This document shows positions 1 to 7,073 of a stretch of DNA of 24,032 nt, one piece after another. Numbering within the stretch: position 1 is the first letter of the stretch; each line of letters starts with the position of its first letter. The position numbers and the translations under genes were made by a program. This DNA is from Calditrichota bacterium (GTDB lineage: Bacteria; Calditrichota; Calditrichia; RBG-13-44-9; J075): assembly GCA_024275555.1 (NCBI GenBank), contig JAJRYW010000457.1, positions 1 to 24,032 on the forward strand. Direction: 5' to 3'. The notes below the pieces were generated by a model. That model was not told the DNA's origin. It worked only from the letters and a program-made list of their open reading frames with translations, and ran no database searches.

Positions 1-221
1 ATTACCCACTTTTGCGGAGCCATATTGGCCATCATTTAGCGCCCCTCACTCCCGAGCAAAGGCGGCGGCGCAACACCGTAGATGGCAAAAATGGTATTCC
101 CCGGGCGCAGAACATCATAAGCCGCCTTTGCGGAGCTTTTCCCGCCAGCCCAACTTTGACCGTCTAAAAGCAATGGCCGCGTCTTTTGCGGCGATTGCGG
201 AAATGCATTCAACGCTCCCAA

Positions 222-300
222 CCCCATCTAAAAACCAAACCGCCGGGGGAAACGGAACCCCATCTAAAAACCAAACCGCCGGGGGAAACGGAACCCCATC
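222..300. repeat. 36-bp tandem direct repeat, two copies plus a 7-bp partial third
   Basis: Two identical 36-bp units lie back to back at 222-257 and 258-293, each beginning ccccatctaaaaaccaaacc and ending in cgccgggggaaacggaa. A third copy begins at 294 but diverges after ccccatc. There is no unique spacer between copies, so this is not a CRISPR array. Because 36 is a multiple of three, the repeat stays in frame on both strands, which produces artefactual repeated peptides. Exact identity suggests recent duplication or homogenisation. Function unknown. Confidence 0.85.
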
Positions 301-363
301 CGCATAGATTGTATCTCCTAGGCGCTAACATTATAATTAGACGCCAATTTCCCAGGTTGTCCT

Positions 364-381
364 ATGTCTAATAATAGACAT
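364..381. repeat. Small inverted repeat (ATGTCTA / TAGACAT)
   Basis: A perfect 7-bp inverted repeat with a 4-base loop (ataa), followed by tttt on the plus strand. It is AT-rich and weak as a terminator. It could be a short operator-like palindrome or chance. Confidence 0.4.
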
Positions 382-769
382 TTTAATTCTCTTTCATCCA
401 TTTCTCTAAATCAGGATTGACCAGGTGGATGTAAGGAATTTCCTATACAGATTCACTTCCCACCTGTTTTCACGGCCAAAAACCAAACAACCTGTCAACT
501 GCTAAGACACTCTATCAGAAGGGACGTCCTGTCCGGATTGTATCATAATTTGTGGGATTCTGTTTTCAATATACGGAGGTCGGAAAATATGTGCAAATTA
601 AAAATTGCCGGGTCGGCCCTCATGAGGCGTTACTTAAATACAGGAGCACATGGCCGGGCAATTCCCGGGCAATGTTTAAAAGTTTTGTTTTTCTCCCCAC
701 AAAATTTTTCAGCCCTTATATTATCCCGCTGATAGAAGTTTGATTAACCCAAATTCCGAAACTCAGGTT

Positions 770-2758
770 ATGAGGCAAACCATTTCATCCATCCTGCCGG
801 CCCATCTCCGCTACCTGCTGCTGGTCTACCTGCTGGGCCTGGCAGCCTTTACCCTGCCCCGGCTGGTGCTGCTGGTACAGCATCTGGATAAAGTAACGGA
901 TCTGCCCCTAACCATCTCCTTGACCGCCTTGTGGATGGGGTTCCGCTTCGATACGGTCATCAGCGGCTATTTTTTGGCGATTCCCTTCCTGCTTTTGACC
1001 GGCCTGGCGGTCTTGCCGCGAGCGCCCCGCCGGGGCTATCTGACGACGGGGGTACTTCTTAATTTGCTCTATATCGTAGGCTTTTTTGCCGCCTGGGCCG
1101 ATGTGCCCTATTTCAACTATTTCAATTCCCGGCTAACCGTCGCCGCGCTGCAATGGACCGATACGCCGGGATTTATGGCCAAAATGATTTTCCAGGATTA
1201 CCATTACTATCCCTACCTGCTGGCCTTTATCTTTACCGCAATCATTTTCTCGCTGGTTCACTGGCGGATTTACCGTAAATATTTATCCGCTTTACCTGCG
1301 CTCACCCCGCCAGGGGGATGGAAAATTTGGGCCCGGTTCATCTCGGTTTCGCTCCTTGCCGCCGCGCTGCTTTTTCTGGGGATTCGCGGGCGAGTCGCGG
1401 TAAAATCGCCCATCCGCTGGGGAACCGCATTTTTTTCACCCTACCCTTTTCCCAATCAACTAGGATTAAATCCGGTTTACACCTTTTTTCAATCCTGGCT
1501 GGAGAGCCGCAAGCCGGAACAGCAGCGATTGCACTTAATGGACGACCGGCAAGCCCTGGCGCTGGTGCAGGAGTATTTGCAGATCAGCCCGGACTCCGCT
1601 TTCAGCTCGCCGCTGGCCCGCCTGGAAATTCCCCCGCAGGCAACCCGCCGGGCTAATCTGGTGCTGGTGCTGATGGAAAACATGGCCGCTGCTAAAATGG
1701 GCCTCTTTGGCAATCCTGAGCAGCGAACACCCCATCTGGATAGCCTGGCAACCCATCATTCGCTTTTTTTTCGCAATTTTTACTCCGCCGGGATCCACAC
1801 CTACAATGGGATTTACTCCACCTTATTCGGATTGCCGGCGCTGCTGAACAAGCATCCCATGAAAAGCACCGAGAGCATGCAGCCGTTTGCCGGCTTGATC
1901 TCGGCGCTCAAAGCGCATCATTATCAAACCATTTTTTTTGCCACCCATGATGAACAGTTTGACAACATGGGCGGTTTTTTAAGCTTTAACGGCGTGGATC
2001 GGGTGGTTAGCCAGAAAGACTACCCGGCCGGTGAAGTGCGTTCCACACTGGGCGTGCCGGACCATGTGATGTTCCGGGAAGCGCTTCCCTATCTGAACAA
2101 GTTGGGGCAATCCGGCCAGCCGTTTCTGGCGATCCTGCTCACCGCCAGTGATCACGGGCCGTACGTGATTCCGGAGGACATCCCTTTCCACCCACGCCCC
2201 GGGGATATCCGCCGGCAGATTGTCGAATATGCCGATTGGGCGCTGGGATATTTTATGGAAATGGCCCGCCGGCAGCCCTGGTATGAAAACACCGTGTTTG
2301 TATTTGCAGCCGATCATGGAACCAACATCAACCCGGTGTACGATCTGCCGCTCAGCTACCACCACATCCCTTTCATCATCCACTCCCCGGCGCTGATTCC
2401 GGAAAACCGGGAATTTGACAAACTTGGCGGGCAAATTGATGTCTACCCGACCCTGATGGGATTTCTGGGACTGCCCTTTGTAAACACCACCCTGGGTATG
2501 GACCTGCTCCACCGCAAACGCAGCAAAATTTTTTTCAGCGCGGATAACAAATTAGGCGTGCTGGATGAAGAATTTTTCTATATCTGGCGGCGAAACGGCA
2601 GGGAGTCGCTCTATCGCTACCGGGACCGGGATTTGACGGATTACCGCGACCGCTTCCCGGAACGCACCGAAGAATTGCGCCGCTACGGCCTATCCATGCT
2701 GCAAACCGCCCAGGTCGTCATCGAGAAAAAATGGGTTGCCCCCCAACCGCTCCCTTAA
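770..2758 (+). CDS. LTA synthase-family membrane sulfatase/phosphoglycerol transferase-like protein
   Basis: A membrane enzyme of the alkaline phosphatase/sulfatase superfamily, LtaS/MdoB-like branch. The first ~215 residues hold about five hydrophobic segments, and a large domain then faces outside the cytoplasm. Numbering from the ATG at 770, I see the metal-binding Glu in LVLMEN (E303), the nucleophile Thr in HTYNGIYSTLFGLP (T344), the metal pair in FAADHGT (D515, H516) and a later His in SYHHIPF. Relatives transfer phosphoglycerol or phosphoethanolamine to surface glycans or lipids; the substrate here is unknown. An in-frame TTG at 740 would add 10 residues; neither start has a good ribosome binding site, and I prefer ATG. 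The stop codon overlaps the stop of the convergent exonuclease gene. Confidence 0.88.
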   Translation: MRQTISSILPAHLRYLLLVYLLGLAAFTLPRLVLLVQHLDKVTDLPLTISLTALWMGFRFDTVISGYFLAIPFLLLTGLAVLPRAPRRGYLTTGVLLNLLYIVGFFAAWADVPYFNYFNSRLTVAALQWTDTPGFMAKMIFQDYHYYPYLLAFIFTAIIFSLVHWRIYRKYLSALPALTPPGGWKIWARFISVSLLAAALLFLGIRGRVAVKSPIRWGTAFFSPYPFPNQLGLNPVYTFFQSWLESRKPEQQRLHLMDDRQALALVQEYLQISPDSAFSSPLARLEIPPQATRRANLVLVLMENMAAAKMGLFGNPEQRTPHLDSLATHHSLFFRNFYSAGIHTYNGIYSTLFGLPALLNKHPMKSTESMQPFAGLISALKAHHYQTIFFATHDEQFDNMGGFLSFNGVDRVVSQKDYPAGEVRSTLGVPDHVMFREALPYLNKLGQSGQPFLAILLTASDHGPYVIPEDIPFHPRPGDIRRQIVEYADWALGYFMEMARRQPWYENTVFVFAADHGTNINPVYDLPLSYHHIPFIIHSPALIPENREFDKLGGQIDVYPTLMGFLGLPFVNTTLGMDLLHRKRSKIFFSADNKLGVLDEEFFYIWRRNGRESLYRYRDRDLTDYRDRFPERTEELRRYGLSMLQTAQVVIEKKWVAPQPLP

Positions 2759-3465
2759 CCTCTACCGCCGCCTTCCTCTTCACCCTTTATTTCCTCGGAA
2801 AACACATACTTCTCCGGATCAATCACCGGCTGATAGTTGAAGAGCTTGTTCCACAGGTTCAGGGTGGTGGCAACGTCAAACTCACAATAATGCACAATGC
2901 GCGACCACTCATTTTTCAGGTAGGCCTGGTAAACCTTGTCCCCGCTCAAATCCTCCTTGGGGCTGGGGAGGCCGTGCAGTTCCGCCAGTATTCCCAGGGG
3001 CAATACCCGCTGCATGTCCCAGTTGTAGTACTGCATCATCAGGTCAAAATGAGGGTCGTTGGAAAATCGCCTCAAATTGGTAAAGCGAGAGTTGGAAGGC
3101 CGGATACCGTGGTGCGCCATCCGTTGCAGGATAAAGGGGATGTCAAAATTGAGCCCGTTATAGTGGATGAATTTTCCCCGAATCCCCCGGCAAATTTTAT
3201 CGAACTCCCGTAAAATTTCCTCCTCCTTGTGCCCGTACAACGATTTCAGCTTGATCGACCCGTCGTCGTTGATGTAGCCTAATGAGATGCAGATGATTTT
3301 GCCGAAATCGCCGTGAGTGCTGGCAAAATAGGAGTAATCAAAATCGGGATTGCGCTCCTTCTGGCGGTCAATTTTTTGTTGAATTTTTTCCTGAACCGTT
3401 TCACTGTACTCGCTAATATCTGCCGCGGGCGCCGTTTCGATGTCTAAAGCAAGATGGTCTGCCAT
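2755..3465 (-). CDS. DEDDy-type 3'-5' exonuclease (PolB exonuclease-like)
   Basis: A 236-residue RNase H-fold exonuclease resembling the predicted PolB-type 3'-5' exonucleases (COG3298-like). All three Exo motifs are visible: ALDIET with D8 and E10 (Exo I), HYNGLNFD ending in D108 (Exo II), and YCEFD with Y193 and D197 (Exo III, DEDDy type). It probably removes nucleotides from DNA or RNA 3' ends; the natural substrate cannot be read from sequence. No polymerase domain is attached. Start ATG at 3465 follows a GAGG ribosome binding site seven bases upstream. It is the last gene of a minus-strand group, 57 bp after the dCMP deaminase. The C-terminus is low-complexity, Glu/Gly-rich, and its stop overlaps that of the sulfatase gene. 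Confidence 0.85.
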   Translation of the reverse strand: MADHLALDIETAPAADISEYSETVQEKIQQKIDRQKERNPDFDYSYFASTHGDFGKIICISLGYINDDGSIKLKSLYGHKEEEILREFDKICRGIRGKFIHYNGLNFDIPFILQRMAHHGIRPSNSRFTNLRRFSNDPHFDLMMQYYNWDMQRVLPLGILAELHGLPSPKEDLSGDKVYQAYLKNEWSRIVHYCEFDVATTLNLWNKLFNYQPVIDPEKYVFSEEIKGEEEGGGRG

Positions 3466-3522
3466 AAAATTACCTCGATTATTTTGTTTTTTTACATACT
3501 AAACTGCCTATCCGCTCGCCTA

Positions 3523-4020
3523 TCAAGGAATGAATTTGCTGAACGTTGCCAATATCTCCCGGAGAGGAGGCAGTTCCAATTGACGCACTTTGATGCCGGT
3601 TGCTTTAAAAATGGCAACCGCCGCTTTGTGGAAATCTTTATCATGATGCTTGTCGGAGAGGTAAATCACTTCGGAAAATTTCTTTTGGGCGATGTGTTTT
3701 GCACATTCGTTGCAAGGGAAGAGCGTGGCATAAATGCGGCAATTCCGCAGGTCGTTAATGGTCGAGTTCAGGATGGCGTTGGCTTCGGCATGTACTACGT
3801 AGGGATACTTGGTTTCCAGCCACTCTCCGTCGCGCCCCCAGGGGAAATGAGATTCATCGGCGCGGGCCACAAAGCCGTTGTATCCGGTGCCGACAATATG
3901 GTTCTCCTCATTAACAATAACCGCGCCCACCTTGCTGCTGGGGTCCTTGGAGCGCAGCGAGGTGAACAAAGCAATCCCCATAAAATACTCATCCCAACTT
4001 AAGTAGGTTAATTTTTCCAT
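3523..4020 (-). CDS. dCMP deaminase (deoxycytidylate deaminase)
   Basis: A zinc-dependent cytidine/deoxycytidylate deaminase-fold enzyme of 165 residues, the usual size for a dCMP deaminase, which makes dUMP for thymidylate synthesis. Zinc-site motifs are complete: HAEAN (H77, proton-shuttling E79) and PCNEC (C103, C106). The N-terminal part SKDPSSKVGAVIV and GTGYNGF is typical of the dCMP deaminase/ComEB branch. The ATG at 4020 has an AGGAG site four bases upstream. It sits 19 bp downstream of the metallophosphoesterase and 57 bp upstream of the exonuclease, so the three probably share a transcript. Another member of the same fold family cannot be fully excluded. Confidence 0.9.
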   Translation of the reverse strand: MEKLTYLSWDEYFMGIALFTSLRSKDPSSKVGAVIVNEENHIVGTGYNGFVARADESHFPWGRDGEWLETKYPYVVHAEANAILNSTINDLRNCRIYATLFPCNECAKHIAQKKFSEVIYLSDKHHDKDFHKAAVAIFKATGIKVRQLELPPLREILATFSKFIP

Positions 4021-4039
4021 ATCGCTCCTGTATTAGAGG

Positions 4040-5245
4040 TTATTCGGGTTGCAAAGAAATGTGGACAACTTCCGCCGGGGCCTGGTAGCGCAGCGGCGCC
4101 AGGGTTCGGCCCACGCCGTTGGTCACCAGAACCGGCATGCCTTTAAAATAACCGAGACCCCGGTAAAAATTACTTTCAAATCGCGTCGGAGTCAAAGAAA
4201 ATCCGAAGGGGCGAAAGACCACCTGGCCGCCGTGGGTGTGCCCGGCCAGCACTAACTGATAGCCGTATTCATGGGCCAGCGCCAGAACCGTCGGGGAAGG
4301 CTGGTGTACCAGCAGAATTTTGAGGTCGGCCGGCGGGGCGTTTTCCAATAGGCTGCGCATGGTTTCCGGCGGCGTTTTAAAACTGTAAATGTAGGTGATT
4401 CCGGTGATCAGAATCGATGCTCCCCGGTAATTAATCAGGCTGTGTGCATTTTCCAGAAAAGTCCAGTTGCATTGCCGGAGGCCGTTGCGAATCCGGTTGG
4501 GGTTGGCCCAATAGTCGTGATCTCCCATACAGGCGATTCGTCCCAGGGGAGCGGTTGTCTGGCAGAGGAAGGTAAGGCCCGCCGGAATAAAGCTTTTTCC
4601 GGAAGTCACCAAATCGCCGCCAAAAAGAAGCAAATCCGGTGAAGTCTCCCGGAGAATCCGGGCAACCTGGTTTAATTTTGCCGGCCCGGTGTAGCGGTCC
4701 ACCTGCACATCGGAAATAAAACCGAGGCGAAGGCCCCGGAGGCCCTCCGGTAAATCCGCTACCTGGATCCGGTAATTTGTGGTGCGCACCCGGTAGGTAT
4801 CCCGATAGGCCCGGGCCGGAACATAAATTACGAAAAAGAGAACCAACAATAGAGTTAGCGATGGTTTGAGAGATTTCCACCAGGGGGAAAGGCGGGGAGA
4901 AAAGTAAAGCGCCCCGCTGATGATGTCCATCAGGAGAAAATAGGCCAGGAGCTCCGCCGCTATAATCAGCCCGATCCAGAAGGGGAAATTGAAGGCAAAG
5001 TCCTGCCAGTGCAGCCGGGGCCGGTTCAGAAAAAACATTGAGCCCGCCCCCCGGCGATAACCCATGATGACGGCAAGCGGCAAAAGATTAAACAGGAGAA
5101 TAAGCGCCGCCATGCCGAGCCGCGTCAGCAGAGCCGACCCGTGGGTGAAGTGAAGCAGCGCGGAAGAAGCCTTCCATCCGACATAGAAATAAGCAATCAG
5201 CAAAAAAGGGGCTATCCGAAGAATCATCGCAATCGGCCAGGGCAC
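4040..5245 (-). CDS. Membrane-anchored metallophosphoesterase (YkuE/YaeI-like)
   Basis: About 401 residues. Several hydrophobic segments fill the first ~145 residues, followed by a calcineurin-like phosphoesterase domain. Numbered from the GTG at 5245, the motifs are ISDVQ (D179, Q181), GGDL (D211), GDHD (D242, H243), VHQP (H314) and GHTHGG (H336, H338). Relatives hydrolyse phosphoesters, some acting on lipid precursors. Two positions depart from the family: motif I normally reads D-x-H but here D-x-Q, and motif III normally GNH but here GDH. I chose the GTG at 5245 because AAGGA lies six bases before it; an upstream GTG at 5299 would add 18 residues, including a Gln/Asn stretch, without a ribosome site. 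First gene of the minus-strand group. Confidence 0.82.
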   Translation of the reverse strand: MPWPIAMILRIAPFLLIAYFYVGWKASSALLHFTHGSALLTRLGMAALILLFNLLPLAVIMGYRRGAGSMFFLNRPRLHWQDFAFNFPFWIGLIIAAELLAYFLLMDIISGALYFSPRLSPWWKSLKPSLTLLLVLFFVIYVPARAYRDTYRVRTTNYRIQVADLPEGLRGLRLGFISDVQVDRYTGPAKLNQVARILRETSPDLLLFGGDLVTSGKSFIPAGLTFLCQTTAPLGRIACMGDHDYWANPNRIRNGLRQCNWTFLENAHSLINYRGASILITGITYIYSFKTPPETMRSLLENAPPADLKILLVHQPSPTVLALAHEYGYQLVLAGHTHGGQVVFRPFGFSLTPTRFESNFYRGLGYFKGMPVLVTNGVGRTLAPLRYQAPAEVVHISLQPE

Positions 5246-5505
5246 GGCACATCCTTGGTTTTGGTTTTGGGTCTGGGTCGGAAAGCATAAAAAAATCACT
5301 TCCGCAATGGTTCTGAAATTATTCCTTTATAAATTACCCGATGTGTTGTAGAATTGAAGCCGGACTTGTTTAAACAATCTAACCCGAATAATTCAGAGCC
5401 GCCCACAACATGGTTCCGCCACAACCTGGTGCGGACGGCAGATGTTTGTAAATAATGCCGGCTAAATCTTAAACAATGACGCCATTTTACCTTTGGGGAT
5501 AACCG
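5246..5505. promoter_or_regulatory. Divergent intergenic region between metallophosphoesterase and kinase genes
   Basis: About 260 bp separate two divergently transcribed genes, so it should hold promoters in both directions. I could not pick out a convincing -35/-10 pair. Near 5400-5437 there are two near-copies of ccgccacaac about 20 bp apart and a weak imperfect hairpin ending gtgcgg. These are only candidates for regulatory sites. Confidence 0.3.
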
Positions 5506-6702
5506 ATGGCCCGAAATGTATATCGATTTAAAGGGAATTTCAAAAGTTTTTTATTTGTGCTGGCGGTTTTGATTACCCTGGCATCTCTCTATTACACAAA
5601 TACGCTGGTTAAGGAACTGCAAATGCAATCCCGGGAATTTCTCCGTTTTAAGGTGGAGGTTTTCGAAAAGAACATCAACAGCGAAGAGAGTGCGGATCTG
5701 AACTTCTTTTTTACCCGGGTAATCCAGGCCGCAGATTACCCGATCATTTACACGGACGCCAACCTGGCGCCATTGTTTTGGAAAAACATTAATATTCCTT
5801 CTCCCGGGAATCCCCGGGATATTTCTCCGGACACGCTGAAAATGATCCTGGATTTGATGGAGGAGTTCCGGCAAGAAAACCCGCCCATCCCGATCTCCTT
5901 CCAGGGGAACGTGTTGGGCTATTATTTCTACGGCCCTTCTCCGATTATCCAAAAACTGCGATTATTGCCCATTATTCAGATCATCGTGGTGGCTATGTTT
6001 GTACTGATCGGCTATGCCGGTTTCAGCTCCATTAAGAAGAATGAAGAGCGCTTTATTTGGGTAGGAATGGCCAAGGAAACCGCGCATCAGCTGGGTACGC
6101 CGCTCTCTTCTCAAATCGGGTGGCTGGAATACCTCAAGGCCGAGCCGGATCAACTGCCCAAAGTTCTTCCGGAGCTGGAAAAGGACCTGCGGCGTCTTCA
6201 GGTGATCACCAACCGGTTTTCCCAAATCGGCTCCCTGCCGGATATGAAGCAGGAGCGCCTCCCCGAGATCATCGATGACATCGTCAGCTATTTCCGGAGT
6301 CGCATCCCCCATAAAAACGGCAAAGTTCGCCTGGAGGTGGAACATCATCCCGGGGTATCGTTGGTCACCCTGAATGCAGACCTCTTCTCCTGGGTGCTGG
6401 AGAACCTGATAAAAAATGCACTGGATGCGCTGGAAAATAAGGGGGGCGTTATCCGGATTAAGACCGGTATGGTTGGAGAAAAGCGAATTTTTATCGATAT
6501 TTGTGATAACGGGAAGGGGATTTCCGGCAAAGACCGCAAGGATGTGTTTAAACCGGGCTTCAGCACCAAGAAGCGCGGCTGGGGATTGGGCCTGAGCCTG
6601 GCCAAGCGGATTATCGAAGAATACCACGGGGGGAAAATCTACCTGAAGGAGAGCAGCTCCGGCAAAGGGTCCACCTTCCGGATTGTGCTGAAAAACCGGT
6701 AA
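5506..6702 (+). CDS. Membrane sensor histidine kinase
   Basis: A 398-residue sensor kinase. One transmembrane helix lies near residues 14-31 and a second near 153-173, bracketing a ~120-residue extracytoplasmic sensor region that I do not recognise. The cytoplasmic part has a phosphoacceptor H-box ETAHQLGTPLSS (H194) and an ATPase domain with N-box NLIKNALDAL (N304), G1 box DNGKGIS (D334) and an intact lid GWGLGLSLAKRII (around 358-370). No receiver or DNA-binding domain is attached, and no response regulator is adjacent, so its partner is elsewhere or shared. The ATG at 5506 follows a GGGGAT ribosome site. The signal sensed is unknown. Confidence 0.9.
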   Translation: MARNVYRFKGNFKSFLFVLAVLITLASLYYTNTLVKELQMQSREFLRFKVEVFEKNINSEESADLNFFFTRVIQAADYPIIYTDANLAPLFWKNINIPSPGNPRDISPDTLKMILDLMEEFRQENPPIPISFQGNVLGYYFYGPSPIIQKLRLLPIIQIIVVAMFVLIGYAGFSSIKKNEERFIWVGMAKETAHQLGTPLSSQIGWLEYLKAEPDQLPKVLPELEKDLRRLQVITNRFSQIGSLPDMKQERLPEIIDDIVSYFRSRIPHKNGKVRLEVEHHPGVSLVTLNADLFSWVLENLIKNALDALENKGGVIRIKTGMVGEKRIFIDICDNGKGISGKDRKDVFKPGFSTKKRGWGLGLSLAKRIIEEYHGGKIYLKESSSGKGSTFRIVLKNR

Positions 6703-7073
6703 ATCCCGAGGCATTTTCTTCCGTTGATCGAACTCGTTAATCAAATGATCAAGCAACCATAATCATTGAATCTGCAATATTGCCGGCTCCGTGATATTTG
6801 CCGACAGAATAGTAACTCTTATATTAAGAATTCCCTCAAAAAATTCGATTATCAAGAAAGACCTGGTTGCCGGCCAGGCCGCTTATTGATGTATGGTTGG
6901 TTATCGCTTCCGGAAAGAGTTGGGAAAATTCTGTTTACTGATTCATATCTCAAGCCGGGCGCGTTTACGGTTGTTGGGCCGCGCCGACGCCAAACGAGTT
7001 GCTTAAGTTTACCGCAACCGGTATTCAATCTTTGTTATATATCGTAGATGGAACTGAGTGAGATTTCAACGGA
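6703..7073. other. Intergenic region between the two kinase genes
   Basis: 370 bp with no gene I can support. A 93-codon plus-strand frame (6766-7047) resembles no protein I know and lacks a ribosome site. A small inverted repeat cctgg/ccagg occurs around 6861-6877. A TATATA-like sequence near 7037 could be part of a promoter for the hybrid kinase gene, but no matching -35 is clear. Confidence 0.4.

Larger units (their letters stand above)
1..769. other. Gene-poor left end of window
   Basis: I find no reading frame here that resembles a known protein. A 63-codon minus-strand frame (227-36) starts inside a tandem repeat and has no ribosome binding site. The 10-mer tttgcggagc occurs at 11-20 and again at 127-136, so the first 200 bases may be decayed repetitive DNA. 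A 36-bp tandem duplication lies at 222-293 and a small hairpin at 364-381. From about 400 to 739 I see AT-rich sequence with no clear structure and no convincing promoter for the gene that follows. Confidence 0.5.

Noticed and set aside
36..227. 63-codon minus-strand frame
   Set aside because: Starts inside the tandem repeat, has no ribosome binding site and resembles no family; probably non-coding.
222..293. CRISPR array
   Set aside because: Only two full repeats, directly abutting, with no spacers and no cas genes.
5246..5299. Longer start (GTG 5299) for the metallophosphoesterase
   Set aside because: Adds a Gln/Asn-rich stretch with no ribosome site, while the GTG at 5245 has AAGGA six bases upstream.
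6766..7047. 93-codon plus-strand frame between the kinases
   Set aside because: No ribosome site, unlike any family known to me, composition of intergenic DNA.
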